Source of the DNA: JAEUOS01 sp965279115
GTDB lineage: Bacteria > Pseudomonadota > Gammaproteobacteria > Burkholderiales > JAEUOS01
Assembly: GCA_965279115.1 (NCBI GenBank)
Contig: OZ257137.1
Location: 5,146,001 to 5,210,000, forward strand
Direction of reading: 5' to 3'
DNA: 64,000 bases
In this document: one piece after another, positions 19,320 to 27,099 of the stretch
Numbering within the stretch: the stretch's first letter is position 1
Layout: every line of letters starts with the position of its first letter
Notes under the pieces: generated by a model
Databases searched by the model: none
What the model was told of the DNA's origin: nothing
Seen by the model: only the letters and a program-made list of their open reading frames with translations
Position numbers and translations under genes: made by a program

Positions 19320-19851
19320 GGAAATACAGTCCGACAGCCGCCACCAGCAGGACCGGCAATATGGTGGTGTGCAGCAACTCGAACAGGCTGCGGTCGTTCC
19401 TGAAGGCGTGGAACAGCGCGATGATGCGCGCCTGGTTCAGAACGAAGGCCACAGCGAGCCCGAACACGAGCCCGAGCGCGCGCCTTTGCCACGGCAGCGC
19501 CGCCGCCGCGAACGCGGCGATGAGCAGAAAGTAGATATCGGTGCCTTCGCAACCGTTGGCGATATTGATTCCACCGCCCGGCGCGACGATCCGCGCTGCG
19601 ACGGCGCGTGCGCCGATTTCCGGCTGCAGCGCGTTGATCAGCTGCGCCGCCGGCTTGCTGCCGGTGTCGACGAGGAAGAATCGTTCCACCGCCGTGCCGG
19701 CACTGCCCGCGTACAGGCCTTGCAGCGCCACGTAGCCCAGCACGAACATGACAACCCGCACCCAGCCCGGCAACGGCCGCGCCGGTTCCCCGCCGGGCTG
19801 GTAGCCATCCGGCATGTAGGGGACGCCGGTCTCAGAGCGGGGGAGTTCCAT
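19273..19851 (-). CDS. Small exosortase family transpeptidase (XrtH/XrtM-like)
   Basis: 192 residues, much shorter than EpsH/XrtA-type exosortases. Hydrophobic helices carry the family triad: Cys101 in NGCEGTDIYF, Arg142 in NQARIIALFHAF and His161 in LFELLHTTILP. Exosortases recognise C-terminal sorting tags on exported proteins, cleave them and transfer the protein to a surface carrier. Three PEP-CTERM proteins lie elsewhere in this window, but small exosortases often serve other tags (IPTLxxWG-CTERM is known for XrtH), so the cognate substrate is uncertain. It overlaps its membrane partner by 47 bp and sits beside an O-antigen-ligase-like gene. Confidence 0.83.
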   Translation of the reverse strand: MELPRSETGVPYMPDGYQPGGEPARPLPGWVRVVMFVLGYVALQGLYAGSAGTAVERFFLVDTGSKPAAQLINALQPEIGARAVAARIVAPGGGINIANGCEGTDIYFLLIAAFAAAALPWQRRALGLVFGLAVAFVLNQARIIALFHAFRNDRSLFELLHTTILPVLLVAAVGLYFHACLRISRPRQHAAA

Positions 19852-20131
19852 CCGGTGCTCAATCTCGCATGCCGGACGCGCTGATACGGCCGGCGCATCT
19901 GATCCTCAAAAGGGGCTGGTGCCACGAAGGCATGCGGTATCCGCCGGGGGTGCGCGCTGCGGTGAATCGGGACGGCGAGTCTGGGTGAATCAACTGGAGT
20001 CTAGCCACCGAATGTTCCATTCTCATGACCGGCCACGGCCACGCCATGGTCCCTTCGGGCCATGCGGGGAACCGCTTGCGCGGCGCGGCCTGTCAAGACC
20101 CTGCAATGCGCGTCCGGTAGATTCGCATCGC

Positions 20132-20890
20132 ATGGGAACAGCTGTCGCCGGAATCGCATTGCCCGGGTCCGGGCCGTGGCCGTTGCGCGCCAACCGGCCA
20201 GGAACGGTCGCGCCCGTCGCTGGCGCCGACCCGGCTCGCGAACCCGCCCGCAGGATCGAGCGCCTGCGCGCCGCGGTGGTGGCGGACCCGGCCAACCCGC
20301 GCCTGCTGCGCGATCTCGCCGGCGCCCTGCGCGCGGGCGGTCATTTCAGCGAATCCATCGAGGCGATCCGCCGCGCGGTGGCGTGCGGGCGCGCCGGCCT
20401 CGACCTGCTGGTGGAACTGGGCGCGACCCAGTTCATGGCCGGCGCGTCCGAGGCGGCGCTGCACACTTGCGCGCGTGCGCTGTCGATCGCCCCGGATTGC
20501 GCGCCGGCCTGGTCGCTGCGCGGCAATATCCTGCTGGTGCTGGGGCGCGCCGACGAAGCGCTGGCCGCGCACTGTCGCGCCACCGAGATCAGCCCGCGCA
20601 GCGCGCGCGGCTGGCTGCATCGCGGCTTTCACCTGTTGCGCTGCGGCCGCCCGGCTGAGGCACGTCGCTGCCTGGCGCGGGCGGTGGCCTGGGATCCCTG
20701 CCTGGCGGTCGCGTGGATGCGCCAGGGTGACGCGCTGGTCGCGCTGGGACGCTACCGTATCGCGCTCGAAAGCTATACGCGCGCCATCGAACTCGATGCC
20801 GGTCTGGCGCGCGCCGCGTTGGGCATGGCACGCGCGCAGGCGCGGCTTGCCGCGCAACCCCTGCCGCAGCGTCGCGCGGCAGGCAGCTAG
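20132..20890 (+). CDS. Tetratricopeptide-repeat protein
   Basis: 252 residues from the ATG at 20132; an upstream in-frame extension is open but its composition looks non-coding. From residue ~65 the protein is a series of about five 34-residue TPR units, recognisable by the W/L-G-Y/F-A-P spacing, as in WSLRGNILLVLGRADEALAA and WLHRGFHLLRCGRPAEARRC. TPR arrays mediate protein-protein contacts. There is no clear signal peptide (MGTAVAGIALPGSGP is only weakly hydrophobic), so location is unclear. A 57-residue membrane protein follows 13 bp downstream and may be its partner. Confidence 0.8.
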   Translation: MGTAVAGIALPGSGPWPLRANRPGTVAPVAGADPAREPARRIERLRAAVVADPANPRLLRDLAGALRAGGHFSESIEAIRRAVACGRAGLDLLVELGATQFMAGASEAALHTCARALSIAPDCAPAWSLRGNILLVLGRADEALAAHCRATEISPRSARGWLHRGFHLLRCGRPAEARRCLARAVAWDPCLAVAWMRQGDALVALGRYRIALESYTRAIELDAGLARAALGMARAQARLAAQPLPQRRAAGS

Positions 20891-20903
20891 CCAGGGGGTG
20901 CGC

Positions 20904-21077
20904 ATGCAGGACCTCCATTCCCGTCGCAGCCCTGCACCCGGCCATGACGAGCGGTCGCAGGAGTTCCCGTCCGCCGAGGGCGTACCGGGCCCGCGTGAAC
21001 GCTATTGGCGCCTGTTCATCTGGATCGCGACCATGGTCCTGCTCGGCGCCGCGCTGTCCCTGCTCAGCAGGCCCTGA
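20904..21077 (+). CDS. Small single-pass membrane protein
   Basis: 57 residues with a charged N-terminal half and one C-terminal transmembrane helix (LFIWIATMVLLGAALSLLSR). An AGGGGG Shine-Dalgarno lies at 20893-20898, just ahead of the ATG, and the gene follows the TPR gene by 13 bp, supporting real translation. No family is recognised. The topology suggests a tail-anchored protein with its N-terminus in the cytoplasm. Confidence 0.55.
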   Translation: MQDLHSRRSPAPGHDERSQEFPSAEGVPGPRERYWRLFIWIATMVLLGAALSLLSRP

Positions 21078-21111
21078 GTTGCGCGGTTGGCCGGCGCGGC
21101 GGTAGCGGGCG

Positions 21112-22236
21112 TCAAGGCGCGACCAGCACCTGCACCACGCGCGCCATGGCGCGCTCGTAGATTTCGTCCACCGGCATGCGGCCACGCGCGGTGGGCCGCG
21201 GCGTGGCGCCCAGGCCGTGCTCGCGCAGCACTGAAGGCATGGCGATGCGCGCTTCGCCTGCCTGATCCGGCACCACCACGCCCACCAGCGTGCCGTTGCT
21301 GTCGAACACCGCCCCGCCACGCATGCCGTCGCTGACCGCGATGCCAAGCGCATAGTGCCCGGGCACGCCGGCAGGCATGCCGAGAAAGCCGGCGCGCAGC
21401 AGCGGCCAGGCGCTGTCGCGTGTGCCGCGCGCCGCGTAGCCGACCACGAAGGCGGGTGATCCCGGGAAGGGATTGCGCTCCGGCAGGGTGTCTTGGTCCG
21501 CTGCGGACGGCAGGGGCGCATCCAGGCGCAGCCGCAGGAGGCCGGCAGGGTGGTCGGTACGCATGATGGCGGCCGAGCTGATCCGGCCAAGGCCGTCACG
21601 CACCCAGGCGCGGCTGGCGCCGCCGATCGCCGTGGCAGGGGCCAGCGCGATCTTGCCGTCTTCGATCAGCACCGCGCTTGCCACCACCTGCGCCGTCGCC
21701 GGCAGCATGCCTGCGGCAGGGCTGGCCGGCCCGAAAGGGCCCGGCGCGCCGGGCGGTGCTACCGGCTTGCCGGCGTCGCGGCGCGCCAGGCGCTCGCGCA
21801 GGGCGATGAGGCCGGCGTCGCCGGGGTGGTGGGCCAGCGCGCGTGCCAGGGTGTCGTCGGCCACCCGCGCTTGTCCGCCCAAGTACAGGAGCCAGGCATA
21901 CAGGGCCGCTCCGACGCTGTCTTCCGGATGCACGCCGGCGGTGTGGGCGGCGAAGGCCAGGGCGCGCCGGTAGGCGCCCGCCTGCATCATCGCGCGCACC
22001 TGGCCGATCTCGGCGTCGGCTTCATGGGCCAGGTTGCCGGCGCGTTCGAACAGTTCCTCGGCGGCGCCGGCCTGTCCGGCGGCGAGCGCGGCATGGCCTT
22101 CCCGCACCAGTTGCAGCCGCTGGATTTCGCTCGCCTTGTCGGCGGCGGCGGGGCGCGCTCCGGCCTGATGCGGCTGGTGTGCCGCCAGCGGTGTTGCAAG
22201 CAGGGCTGCCAGAACAAAGGTCAGTGGAATACGCAT
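21112..22236 (-). CDS. TPR plus trypsin-like serine-protease-fold protein, probably inactive
   Basis: 374 residues from the ATG at 22236, which yields a good signal peptide (MRIPLTFVLAALLATPLAAH). Residues ~35-155 are helical TPR-like repeats; residues ~183-350 have the strand order of S1C/trypsin-like peptidases. The catalytic positions look lost: the GNSGG motif reads GMRGG (Arg306 where Ser is expected), and the His loop reads APATAI (Thr202 for His). Asp is roughly retained in MRTDHPAGLLRL. It is therefore likely a periplasmic binding or scaffold protein rather than an enzyme (inference from motif alignment by eye). It lies downstream of the terminator of the 5'-nucleotidase operon. Confidence 0.78.
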   Translation of the reverse strand: MRIPLTFVLAALLATPLAAHQPHQAGARPAAADKASEIQRLQLVREGHAALAAGQAGAAEELFERAGNLAHEADAEIGQVRAMMQAGAYRRALAFAAHTAGVHPEDSVGAALYAWLLYLGGQARVADDTLARALAHHPGDAGLIALRERLARRDAGKPVAPPGAPGPFGPASPAAGMLPATAQVVASAVLIEDGKIALAPATAIGGASRAWVRDGLGRISSAAIMRTDHPAGLLRLRLDAPLPSAADQDTLPERNPFPGSPAFVVGYAARGTRDSAWPLLRAGFLGMPAGVPGHYALGIAVSDGMRGGAVFDSNGTLVGVVVPDQAGEARIAMPSVLREHGLGATPRPTARGRMPVDEIYERAMARVVQVLVAP

Positions 22237-22270
22237 GGATCGGTGCGGGCTGGTTCGTCGGGTTGAAATG

Positions 22271-22298
22271 AAAAAGCCCGCCGCATCGCGCGGCGGGC
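22271..22298 (-). terminator. Rho-independent terminator of the 5'-nucleotidase operon
   Basis: A perfect 9-bp GC stem (22276-22284 with 22290-22298, 5-nt loop) is followed on the minus strand by a run of five T (22271-22275). It lies 37 bp past the stop codon of the nucleotidase gene. Confidence 0.88.
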
Positions 22299-22334
22299 CA
22301 GGGTTCGGGAGTCGCGGCACTCCCGGCGGGGAAA

Positions 22335-24251
22335 CTACTGCCGCGTGATGCGCGGGCGCTGCGTGGTGGTCGCGTTGATGTCGAACGGTGCCTTGGCCGG
22401 TATGGCAGTGGCGTTGAAGCCCGCGAGGTAGGCCGACAGGGCGTCGATGTCCTGCGCGCCGCCCAGGATGTCGGTGCCGTTGATCAGCGTGGTGAAGCCG
22501 TCGCCGCCGGTGGCCAGGAAGTTGTTGACCGTCACCCGGTAGGTCTTGAGCGGGTCGTTGAGCGTGCCGGCGGCGCTGACGATCTGGTCGGTCACCACGC
22601 CGGTGTTGACGTCCACCAGGCGCATGTCCTTGATGCGGGTGCCGCAGGTGCCGGCGGAGTTCCAGGTGTACTTGAAGCCCGCCGAGGGGATCAGGATGCG
22701 CTGCGAGCCCTGGCCCAGGCAGCCGACGAACTGCTGCTCCAGCAGGTCCTTGAGCTGCTGCGCGGTGAGCGTCATGGTGACCAGGCTGTTGCCGAAGGGC
22801 TGCACCGTGAAGGCCTCGCCGTAGGTGACATTGCCGTCGCCTTCGCCCACGTTCTGGGTGAAGGTGAAGCCCGGATTGCGCACGCCGCCCGGGTTCATGA
22901 AGGCGATCACCGCCTCGCCGAAGCCGGCCGGCCGGGTCGCGGCCAGTTGCGAATCGGCGATCAGTTCACCGCCCGGCATGTTGCCGGCCGAGTCAGCGCT
23001 GTTGGGGAGCGCGCTGGTGATCGAGCCGATCACCTGGTTGGCGATCGGCGACACCAGGCCGTTGTAGCCGGCCATGATCGAGGCCACCTGGGCGTTCGGC
23101 GTCACCGCCGGGTCGACGCGCGAGACCAGCCGGTTCACCGGGCTCACATCGACGATGTCACGGGTGTTGGGGTTGATGGTGACGTCGATGTCGGAGAGGA
23201 TGCGGCCGAAGGCGCTGGCACTGGTCACCGGCACCAGCCGTCCCGAAGCATTGGGCATGCCGGCCACGCGCGGGGTGAACACCGGTGCGCTCGTTGTACC
23301 TGTCACGTCGATGGTGTTCTTCGAGCAGTTGTAGGCGGCGTGGGTATGGCCGCTCACCACCAGGTCGACCGCGTTGTCGAGCCGCGCGATCACCTTGGCG
23401 ATGTCGGAATCGACAATGCCGTTCTTCAAGTCGCCGGTGCAGCCATTGATGCCGCCCAGGTTGGAGCCGGTCTGGAAACCGCCCTGGTGCACCAGCACGA
23501 CGATGGCCTCGATGCCCTGGGCGCGCAGGCGCGGGACCAGCGCGTTGACGGTGTCGGCCTCGTCCTTGAACTCCAGGCCGGCCACGCCGGTGGGGGTGAC
23601 CACGCCGGGCGTGCCCTTGAAGGTCATGCCGATGAAGGCAACGCGCACGCCGTTGAAGGTCTTGATGCCGTAGGGCGCGAGCAGGGTGCGGCCGCTGGCC
23701 TTGGAAATCACGTTGGCCGACAGCCACTTGAATTTCGCGCCTTCGAAGGGCACCGGGGTGCCGACGACGGCGCCCTTGCAGCTGTTCGGGTCGATGGCGC
23801 CGCTGGTCATCTTGCAACCGCCGTTCTGCAGGCGCAGCAACTCCGCCGAGCCCTTGTCGAACTCATGGTTGCCGACGGCGTTGAACTCAAGGCCGATCCG
23901 GTTCAGGGTTTCGATGGCCGGCTCGTCGAAGAACAAGGCCGAGATCAGCGGCGAGGCGCCGATGAAGTCGCCCGCGCCCACCACCACGTTGAGCGGGTTC
24001 TGCTGCTTGAGCTTGGCCACATGGCCGGCCAGGTAGTCGGCACCGCCGACGGCCGGACGTTGCGCCGCCGGGATGGACAGGTTGTCGCCGAAGGTGCCGG
24101 GCGACTGCAGGGTGCCGTGGTAGTCGTTGAAGCCGATGATCTTGACGGTGAAGTTGGGCTTGACGGGGGCCTGGGCGGCGGCAGTTGCCGGCAGGGCGGT
24201 GGCGATGCCGAGCGCGAGCGCGCAAGCGGCCGTAAGGAACAGTTTTTTCAC
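22335..24251 (-). CDS. Bifunctional metallophosphatase/5'-nucleotidase (UshA/CD73-like), secreted
   Basis: 638 residues with a signal peptide (1-26). The N-terminal metallophosphoesterase domain shows all metal-binding blocks: GFNDYHG (D-x-H), GAGDFIGASP (GD), GNHEFD (GNHE), VLVHQGG and VSGHTHAAY (GHTH). The C-terminal 5'-nucleotidase substrate domain starts near residue ~400 and includes NPGGVRNPG and NNFLATGGDGF. It hydrolyses extracellular nucleotides to nucleoside and phosphate in the periplasm or at the cell surface. The gene begins 17 bp after a PEP-CTERM gene and shares its transcript, so the nucleotidase appears to work with a surface-sorted partner. A clear terminator follows. Confidence 0.93.
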   Translation of the reverse strand: MKKLFLTAACALALGIATALPATAAAQAPVKPNFTVKIIGFNDYHGTLQSPGTFGDNLSIPAAQRPAVGGADYLAGHVAKLKQQNPLNVVVGAGDFIGASPLISALFFDEPAIETLNRIGLEFNAVGNHEFDKGSAELLRLQNGGCKMTSGAIDPNSCKGAVVGTPVPFEGAKFKWLSANVISKASGRTLLAPYGIKTFNGVRVAFIGMTFKGTPGVVTPTGVAGLEFKDEADTVNALVPRLRAQGIEAIVVLVHQGGFQTGSNLGGINGCTGDLKNGIVDSDIAKVIARLDNAVDLVVSGHTHAAYNCSKNTIDVTGTTSAPVFTPRVAGMPNASGRLVPVTSASAFGRILSDIDVTINPNTRDIVDVSPVNRLVSRVDPAVTPNAQVASIMAGYNGLVSPIANQVIGSITSALPNSADSAGNMPGGELIADSQLAATRPAGFGEAVIAFMNPGGVRNPGFTFTQNVGEGDGNVTYGEAFTVQPFGNSLVTMTLTAQQLKDLLEQQFVGCLGQGSQRILIPSAGFKYTWNSAGTCGTRIKDMRLVDVNTGVVTDQIVSAAGTLNDPLKTYRVTVNNFLATGGDGFTTLINGTDILGGAQDIDALSAYLAGFNATAIPAKAPFDINATTTQRPRITRQ

Positions 24252-24268
24252 GGAAATCCTTTCGGGTG

Positions 24269-24832
24269 TCAGGTGCGGCGGCGCATGATCGAGCCGAGCA
24301 GGGCGAAGCCGGCGATGAACATCGCCCAGGTGCCCGGCTCGGGCACGGCGGTGATCATCAGCGCGCCGGAGGTGACGTTCAGCGGCGCGCCGCCGCCGGC
24401 GGCCTGCAGCAGGTCGCCGGTCACGGCGTAGGTGCCCGGCGCGAGCAGGGTGGCCAGGCGGCTGTAGCGCGTGTCGTTCCAGGCGGCGTCGAAATCGCCG
24501 GTCAGGTCCGGAAAGGAGTCGGTGGCCGCGCCGGTCTGGAAGGTGGTGGCGCCGCTGCCGTTGTTGACGATCACGTTGAAACGGTCACCGGCGTGGCCGG
24601 CGTCGATCACCCGCAGCCAGGCTGCGCTGGCGAGCGTGAAGGTGAAGGTCTGGGTGTCGCCGGCGTCGTCGATCCATTCGGTCGGGCGGGTCGGTGAGGT
24701 GGCGATGAAATCGTCGATCGCGAACTGGTACCACTGGTCGCTCTGGGCGACGGCCGTGGTGGCGGCCTGCGCGCCGAACGTGGCGGCCAGCGCGAGCGCG
24801 GCGCTCGCCGCGAGTGTTGCCAACTTGAACAT
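24269..24832 (-). CDS. PEP-CTERM sorting-domain protein
   Basis: About 187 residues. I prefer the ATG at 24832 because CAGGGG lies 6 nt upstream; ATG 24838 abuts that sequence. A signal peptide (ending GAQA-A) is followed by a beta-rich, Asp/Thr-rich body and a C-terminal tag: VPEPGTWAMFIAGFALLGSI, then an arginine cluster (MRRRT). That is the PEP motif, transmembrane helix and basic tail recognised by XrtA-type exosortases. The body resembles a calcium- or ligand-binding jelly-roll but no family is recognised. It is the first gene of an operon with the secreted 5'-nucleotidase. Confidence 0.9.
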   Translation of the reverse strand: MFKLATLAASAALALAATFGAQAATTAVAQSDQWYQFAIDDFIATSPTRPTEWIDDAGDTQTFTFTLASAAWLRVIDAGHAGDRFNVIVNNGSGATTFQTGAATDSFPDLTGDFDAAWNDTRYSRLATLLAPGTYAVTGDLLQAAGGGAPLNVTSGALMITAVPEPGTWAMFIAGFALLGSIMRRRT

Positions 24833-25195
24833 GAGCATCCCCTGAGTCTTGCGCGCGCCGGGTATCGGTCGCGTCAGGGGCCAAGTGTCGGCATCCGCGG
24901 CCGCCGCATCAATCGCGCTGGCGTGACGCGCTACGGGGGAATATGTGAGCCGATCGGATCATCGGCACTGCCGTTCGGCGTGCCGGCGCATGAAGTGTCA
25001 TGCGCGGTGGTCCTTGAATAGGCCGTTCGGACCAGCATGGATTGCGCGGTCATCAGGCACTCAAGAAAAGCCTGGAGGCGTATCAGCCCGGCCATCGCCG
25101 TTCGGCGATGTCAAATACTTGCGCGACACTCGCGCCTGGCGGTGCTCAGGCTGCCGCTGGGCGCCGTCCCGCTCCAGCGGTACGGGCCGGGTGTC
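24833..25195. other. Intergenic region upstream of the PEP-CTERM/nucleotidase operon
   Basis: About 360 bp with no convincing ORF. It must contain the promoter of the PEP-CTERM operon on the minus strand. I looked for paired GTCA/TGAC cores at 11-bp spacing (Pho box) and for sigma-54 GG/GC elements and found none. Confidence 0.4.
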
Positions 25196-25498
25196 TCAGG
25201 CCGCACGCGTCCCGCAAAGGCGCTCGGCCGTCACCATGAAGTCGTACAGGTTTGAATAGGGCGGGCACCGGCCCTTGTGTACCGAGGGGCCGATCGGCAG
25301 CCACTCGTCACCGCTGCCCGGCACCTCGAGCACGCCGAGCTCTTCCTTGCGGTCCCAGCTCAGCCGGAAACGGGTGTGGGTGTGCCCCTCGAACACGGCA
25401 ACCAGGCGGCGCGGCTTGGTCTCATCACTGCGCTCTTCCGCGAGCAGCGCGGCGCCGCAATCTCGCACCAGTTCACGCAACAACGCATAAGAACGCAT
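25196..25498 (-). CDS. Hypothetical protein (100 residues)
   Basis: Small soluble protein with no recognised domain. The start at 25498 has GGAAGG 6 nt upstream, better than the ATG two codons earlier. The protein has an alpha/beta pattern (LVAVFEGHTHTRFRLSWD) and a C-terminal YSNLYDFMVTAERLCG segment, and composition is coding-like. There is no signal peptide. It stands alone between the PEP-CTERM operon and a membrane-protein gene on the other strand. No function is proposed. Confidence 0.6.
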   Translation of the reverse strand: MRSYALLRELVRDCGAALLAEERSDETKPRRLVAVFEGHTHTRFRLSWDRKEELGVLEVPGSGDEWLPIGPSVHKGRCPPYSNLYDFMVTAERLCGTRAA

Positions 25499-25722
25499 GT
25501 TCATCCTTCCGCCGGACTTTCACTTTCGTCGCCCTCACTGTGCACCATTATCGCGCGCGGCAGGACGAAAAGATCGCCGATAAGCTGATTCACGGAATAT
25601 TTCTCGCGAGGGGGCATTTTAACGCTCACGTCACATTCGCCTGCTAATCATGGGTCTGGTGGCGGCCGACATGGTCGCGTCGGTGACGCAGCCTGCAAGG
25701 CGGATTGAATGGGGAAGAAGCG

Positions 25723-26175
25723 GTGCCGGCATCTGGATTTCGAAACAACGCGGGACTGGCGCTCGGCTGCGCGCTTTTGCCAGGCCTGGTGGTGGCCGGC
25801 TTGATCGCACCCAGGGACGGCACGTTCTGGGCCCACCTGCTTTTCTACTGGGCGCCGCAGGGTTGTGCGGCGGGGCTGGTTTGCATCATGTTCGGCGCGC
25901 CGCGCTGGCCCGTTGTGGCGGGCATCGCCATCGGGCTCACCGGTTATCTCGCGGCGTTCGCGGGCCTGGTCGCACTGTGGCGCCCGGAAGCCGCCGACGC
26001 GTGGCTGGCCTACTACTATGCCGTGCCCGGGGCCTGCGCAGGCGCCGTGGCGGCAGCGGTCTGGCCGGGCGAGGGCACGATGCAGGGCCGGCGGTCGGTC
26101 GTCGTGACGTCTGCCGTGTTTGCGATCGTTGGCGCCGCGTCCAGCCTGGCGATCTTCTGGGTGATGATCGGCTAG
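25723..26175 (+). CDS. Hypothetical four-helix membrane protein
   Basis: About 150 residues from a GTG at 25723 preceded by GGGGAAG at 25711-25717; a TTG at 25705 would add six residues. Four hydrophobic segments are visible (LALGCALLPGLVVAGLIAP, GCAAGLVCIMFGAP, VVAGIAIGLTGYLAAFAGLV, VTSAVFAIVGAASSLAIFW). No conserved motif is recognised. It is monocistronic as far as the sequence shows. Confidence 0.6.
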   Translation: MPASGFRNNAGLALGCALLPGLVVAGLIAPRDGTFWAHLLFYWAPQGCAAGLVCIMFGAPRWPVVAGIAIGLTGYLAAFAGLVALWRPEAADAWLAYYYAVPGACAGAVAAAVWPGEGTMQGRRSVVVTSAVFAIVGAASSLAIFWVMIG

Positions 26176-26293
26176 GCAAGGCGGCGCGCGGGATGTGCGC
26201 CTGCCGTCCGGCGTTTAGTGGAAGCGGAAATAGCAACCGGCAAGGCCTTGTTTTCCATGGACGCGACGAACCGTTTTCGAGCCATCGTTGCGC

Positions 26294-26989
26294 ATGGTTC
26301 GAAACCGCGCCTTCCTCGCCGCGCTGGTGTTGAGTTGTGCGTCAACCCTTGCGTGGAGCCTGGACCTTCGGGAACTCCTCCCGCAGGTCGTCGAGAAGAC
26401 GCGTGCCCGGGATTTCAAGGTCAGGTTCGCCGAAACCAACAACGCCATCCAGACGCCTGCATTGTCGGCACGATACGCGGGCGGCGAATGCCAGATCACC
26501 GCGCTTACGGGCGCGAAGTTCTTCGAAGATGTGCTCGCCGAACATGATCCCGACGACCGGCAGGCCGTTCTTGAAGCCTTTCTCGCTCACGAGATCGGCC
26601 ATTGCGAGGAACGCCACCGCAACAATTCCAACAGCGAGCCCCGGCAACGTGCGCCGGAGGCATTGTCAGCACCAGCGCCGCGTTTGGTCGCCTGGCGCGA
26701 AGCGAACGGCGCGTTGATGCTGCGTCCCTTGCCCTACGCCGACTTGTGGTCGGAGACTCTGGCCGATGCCTACATGGGTGCTTACCTGCAGCGCTGGCAC
26801 CCGCAGCGCGCGCAGCGGGTGATGACCGTTCTGTTGAACCGGCGCGCACGCCTGGCCCACATCGACCCGGGGCACAACTCCGCCAGGTTCCTCACCGCCG
26901 AGGCGATGGAGGTGAGTCCGGATGAATCGCTGCTCTCGGCCGCGACCCGGATCCGCGCCCACGGCTTTTCCCGCGCCCTGGCGCGCTGA
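26294..26989 (+). CDS. Secreted HExxH metallopeptidase-like protein
   Basis: 231 residues with a signal peptide (residues 1-22, LAALVLSCASTLAWS). FLAHEIGHCEERH holds the zinc-binding HExxH motif (His99, Glu100, His103), and ETLADAYMG about 50 residues later (Glu154, Asp158) supplies the third ligand in the E-x-x-A-D pattern of gluzincin-like peptidases. The protein is short for a protease and no exact family is recognised, so peptidase activity is inferred. The start ATG 26294 lies two codons inside a possible TTG start. The gene converges on glpQ. Confidence 0.7.
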   Translation: MVRNRAFLAALVLSCASTLAWSLDLRELLPQVVEKTRARDFKVRFAETNNAIQTPALSARYAGGECQITALTGAKFFEDVLAEHDPDDRQAVLEAFLAHEIGHCEERHRNNSNSEPRQRAPEALSAPAPRLVAWREANGALMLRPLPYADLWSETLADAYMGAYLQRWHPQRAQRVMTVLLNRRARLAHIDPGHNSARFLTAEAMEVSPDESLLSAATRIRAHGFSRALAR

Positions 26990-27022
26990 GCGCGCCTCTC
27001 AAGCACTGCAGTTGGCGGGCGC

Positions 27023-27048
27023 AAAAAAGGGCTCCCGCAGGAGCCCTT
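27023..27048 (-). terminator. Rho-independent terminator of glpQ
   Basis: Stem GGGCTCC/GGAGCCC (27029-27035 with 27040-27046, 4-nt loop, extendable by two A-T pairs) followed on the minus strand by six T (27023-27028). It sits about 55 bp past the glycerophosphodiesterase stop codon. On the plus strand the T run is poor, so it serves the minus-strand gene. Confidence 0.88.
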
Positions 27049-27099
27049 CCGACCGTTCGCATGTGGTCAGGACCCGATGCGACGGGTCCGTTGCTGCCT

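Noticed and set aside
24833..25195. Pho box or sigma-54 promoter ahead of the PEP-CTERM/nucleotidase operon
   Set aside because: Only single TGAC cores occur, with none at 11-bp spacing, and no GG-N10-GC element of good quality was seen.
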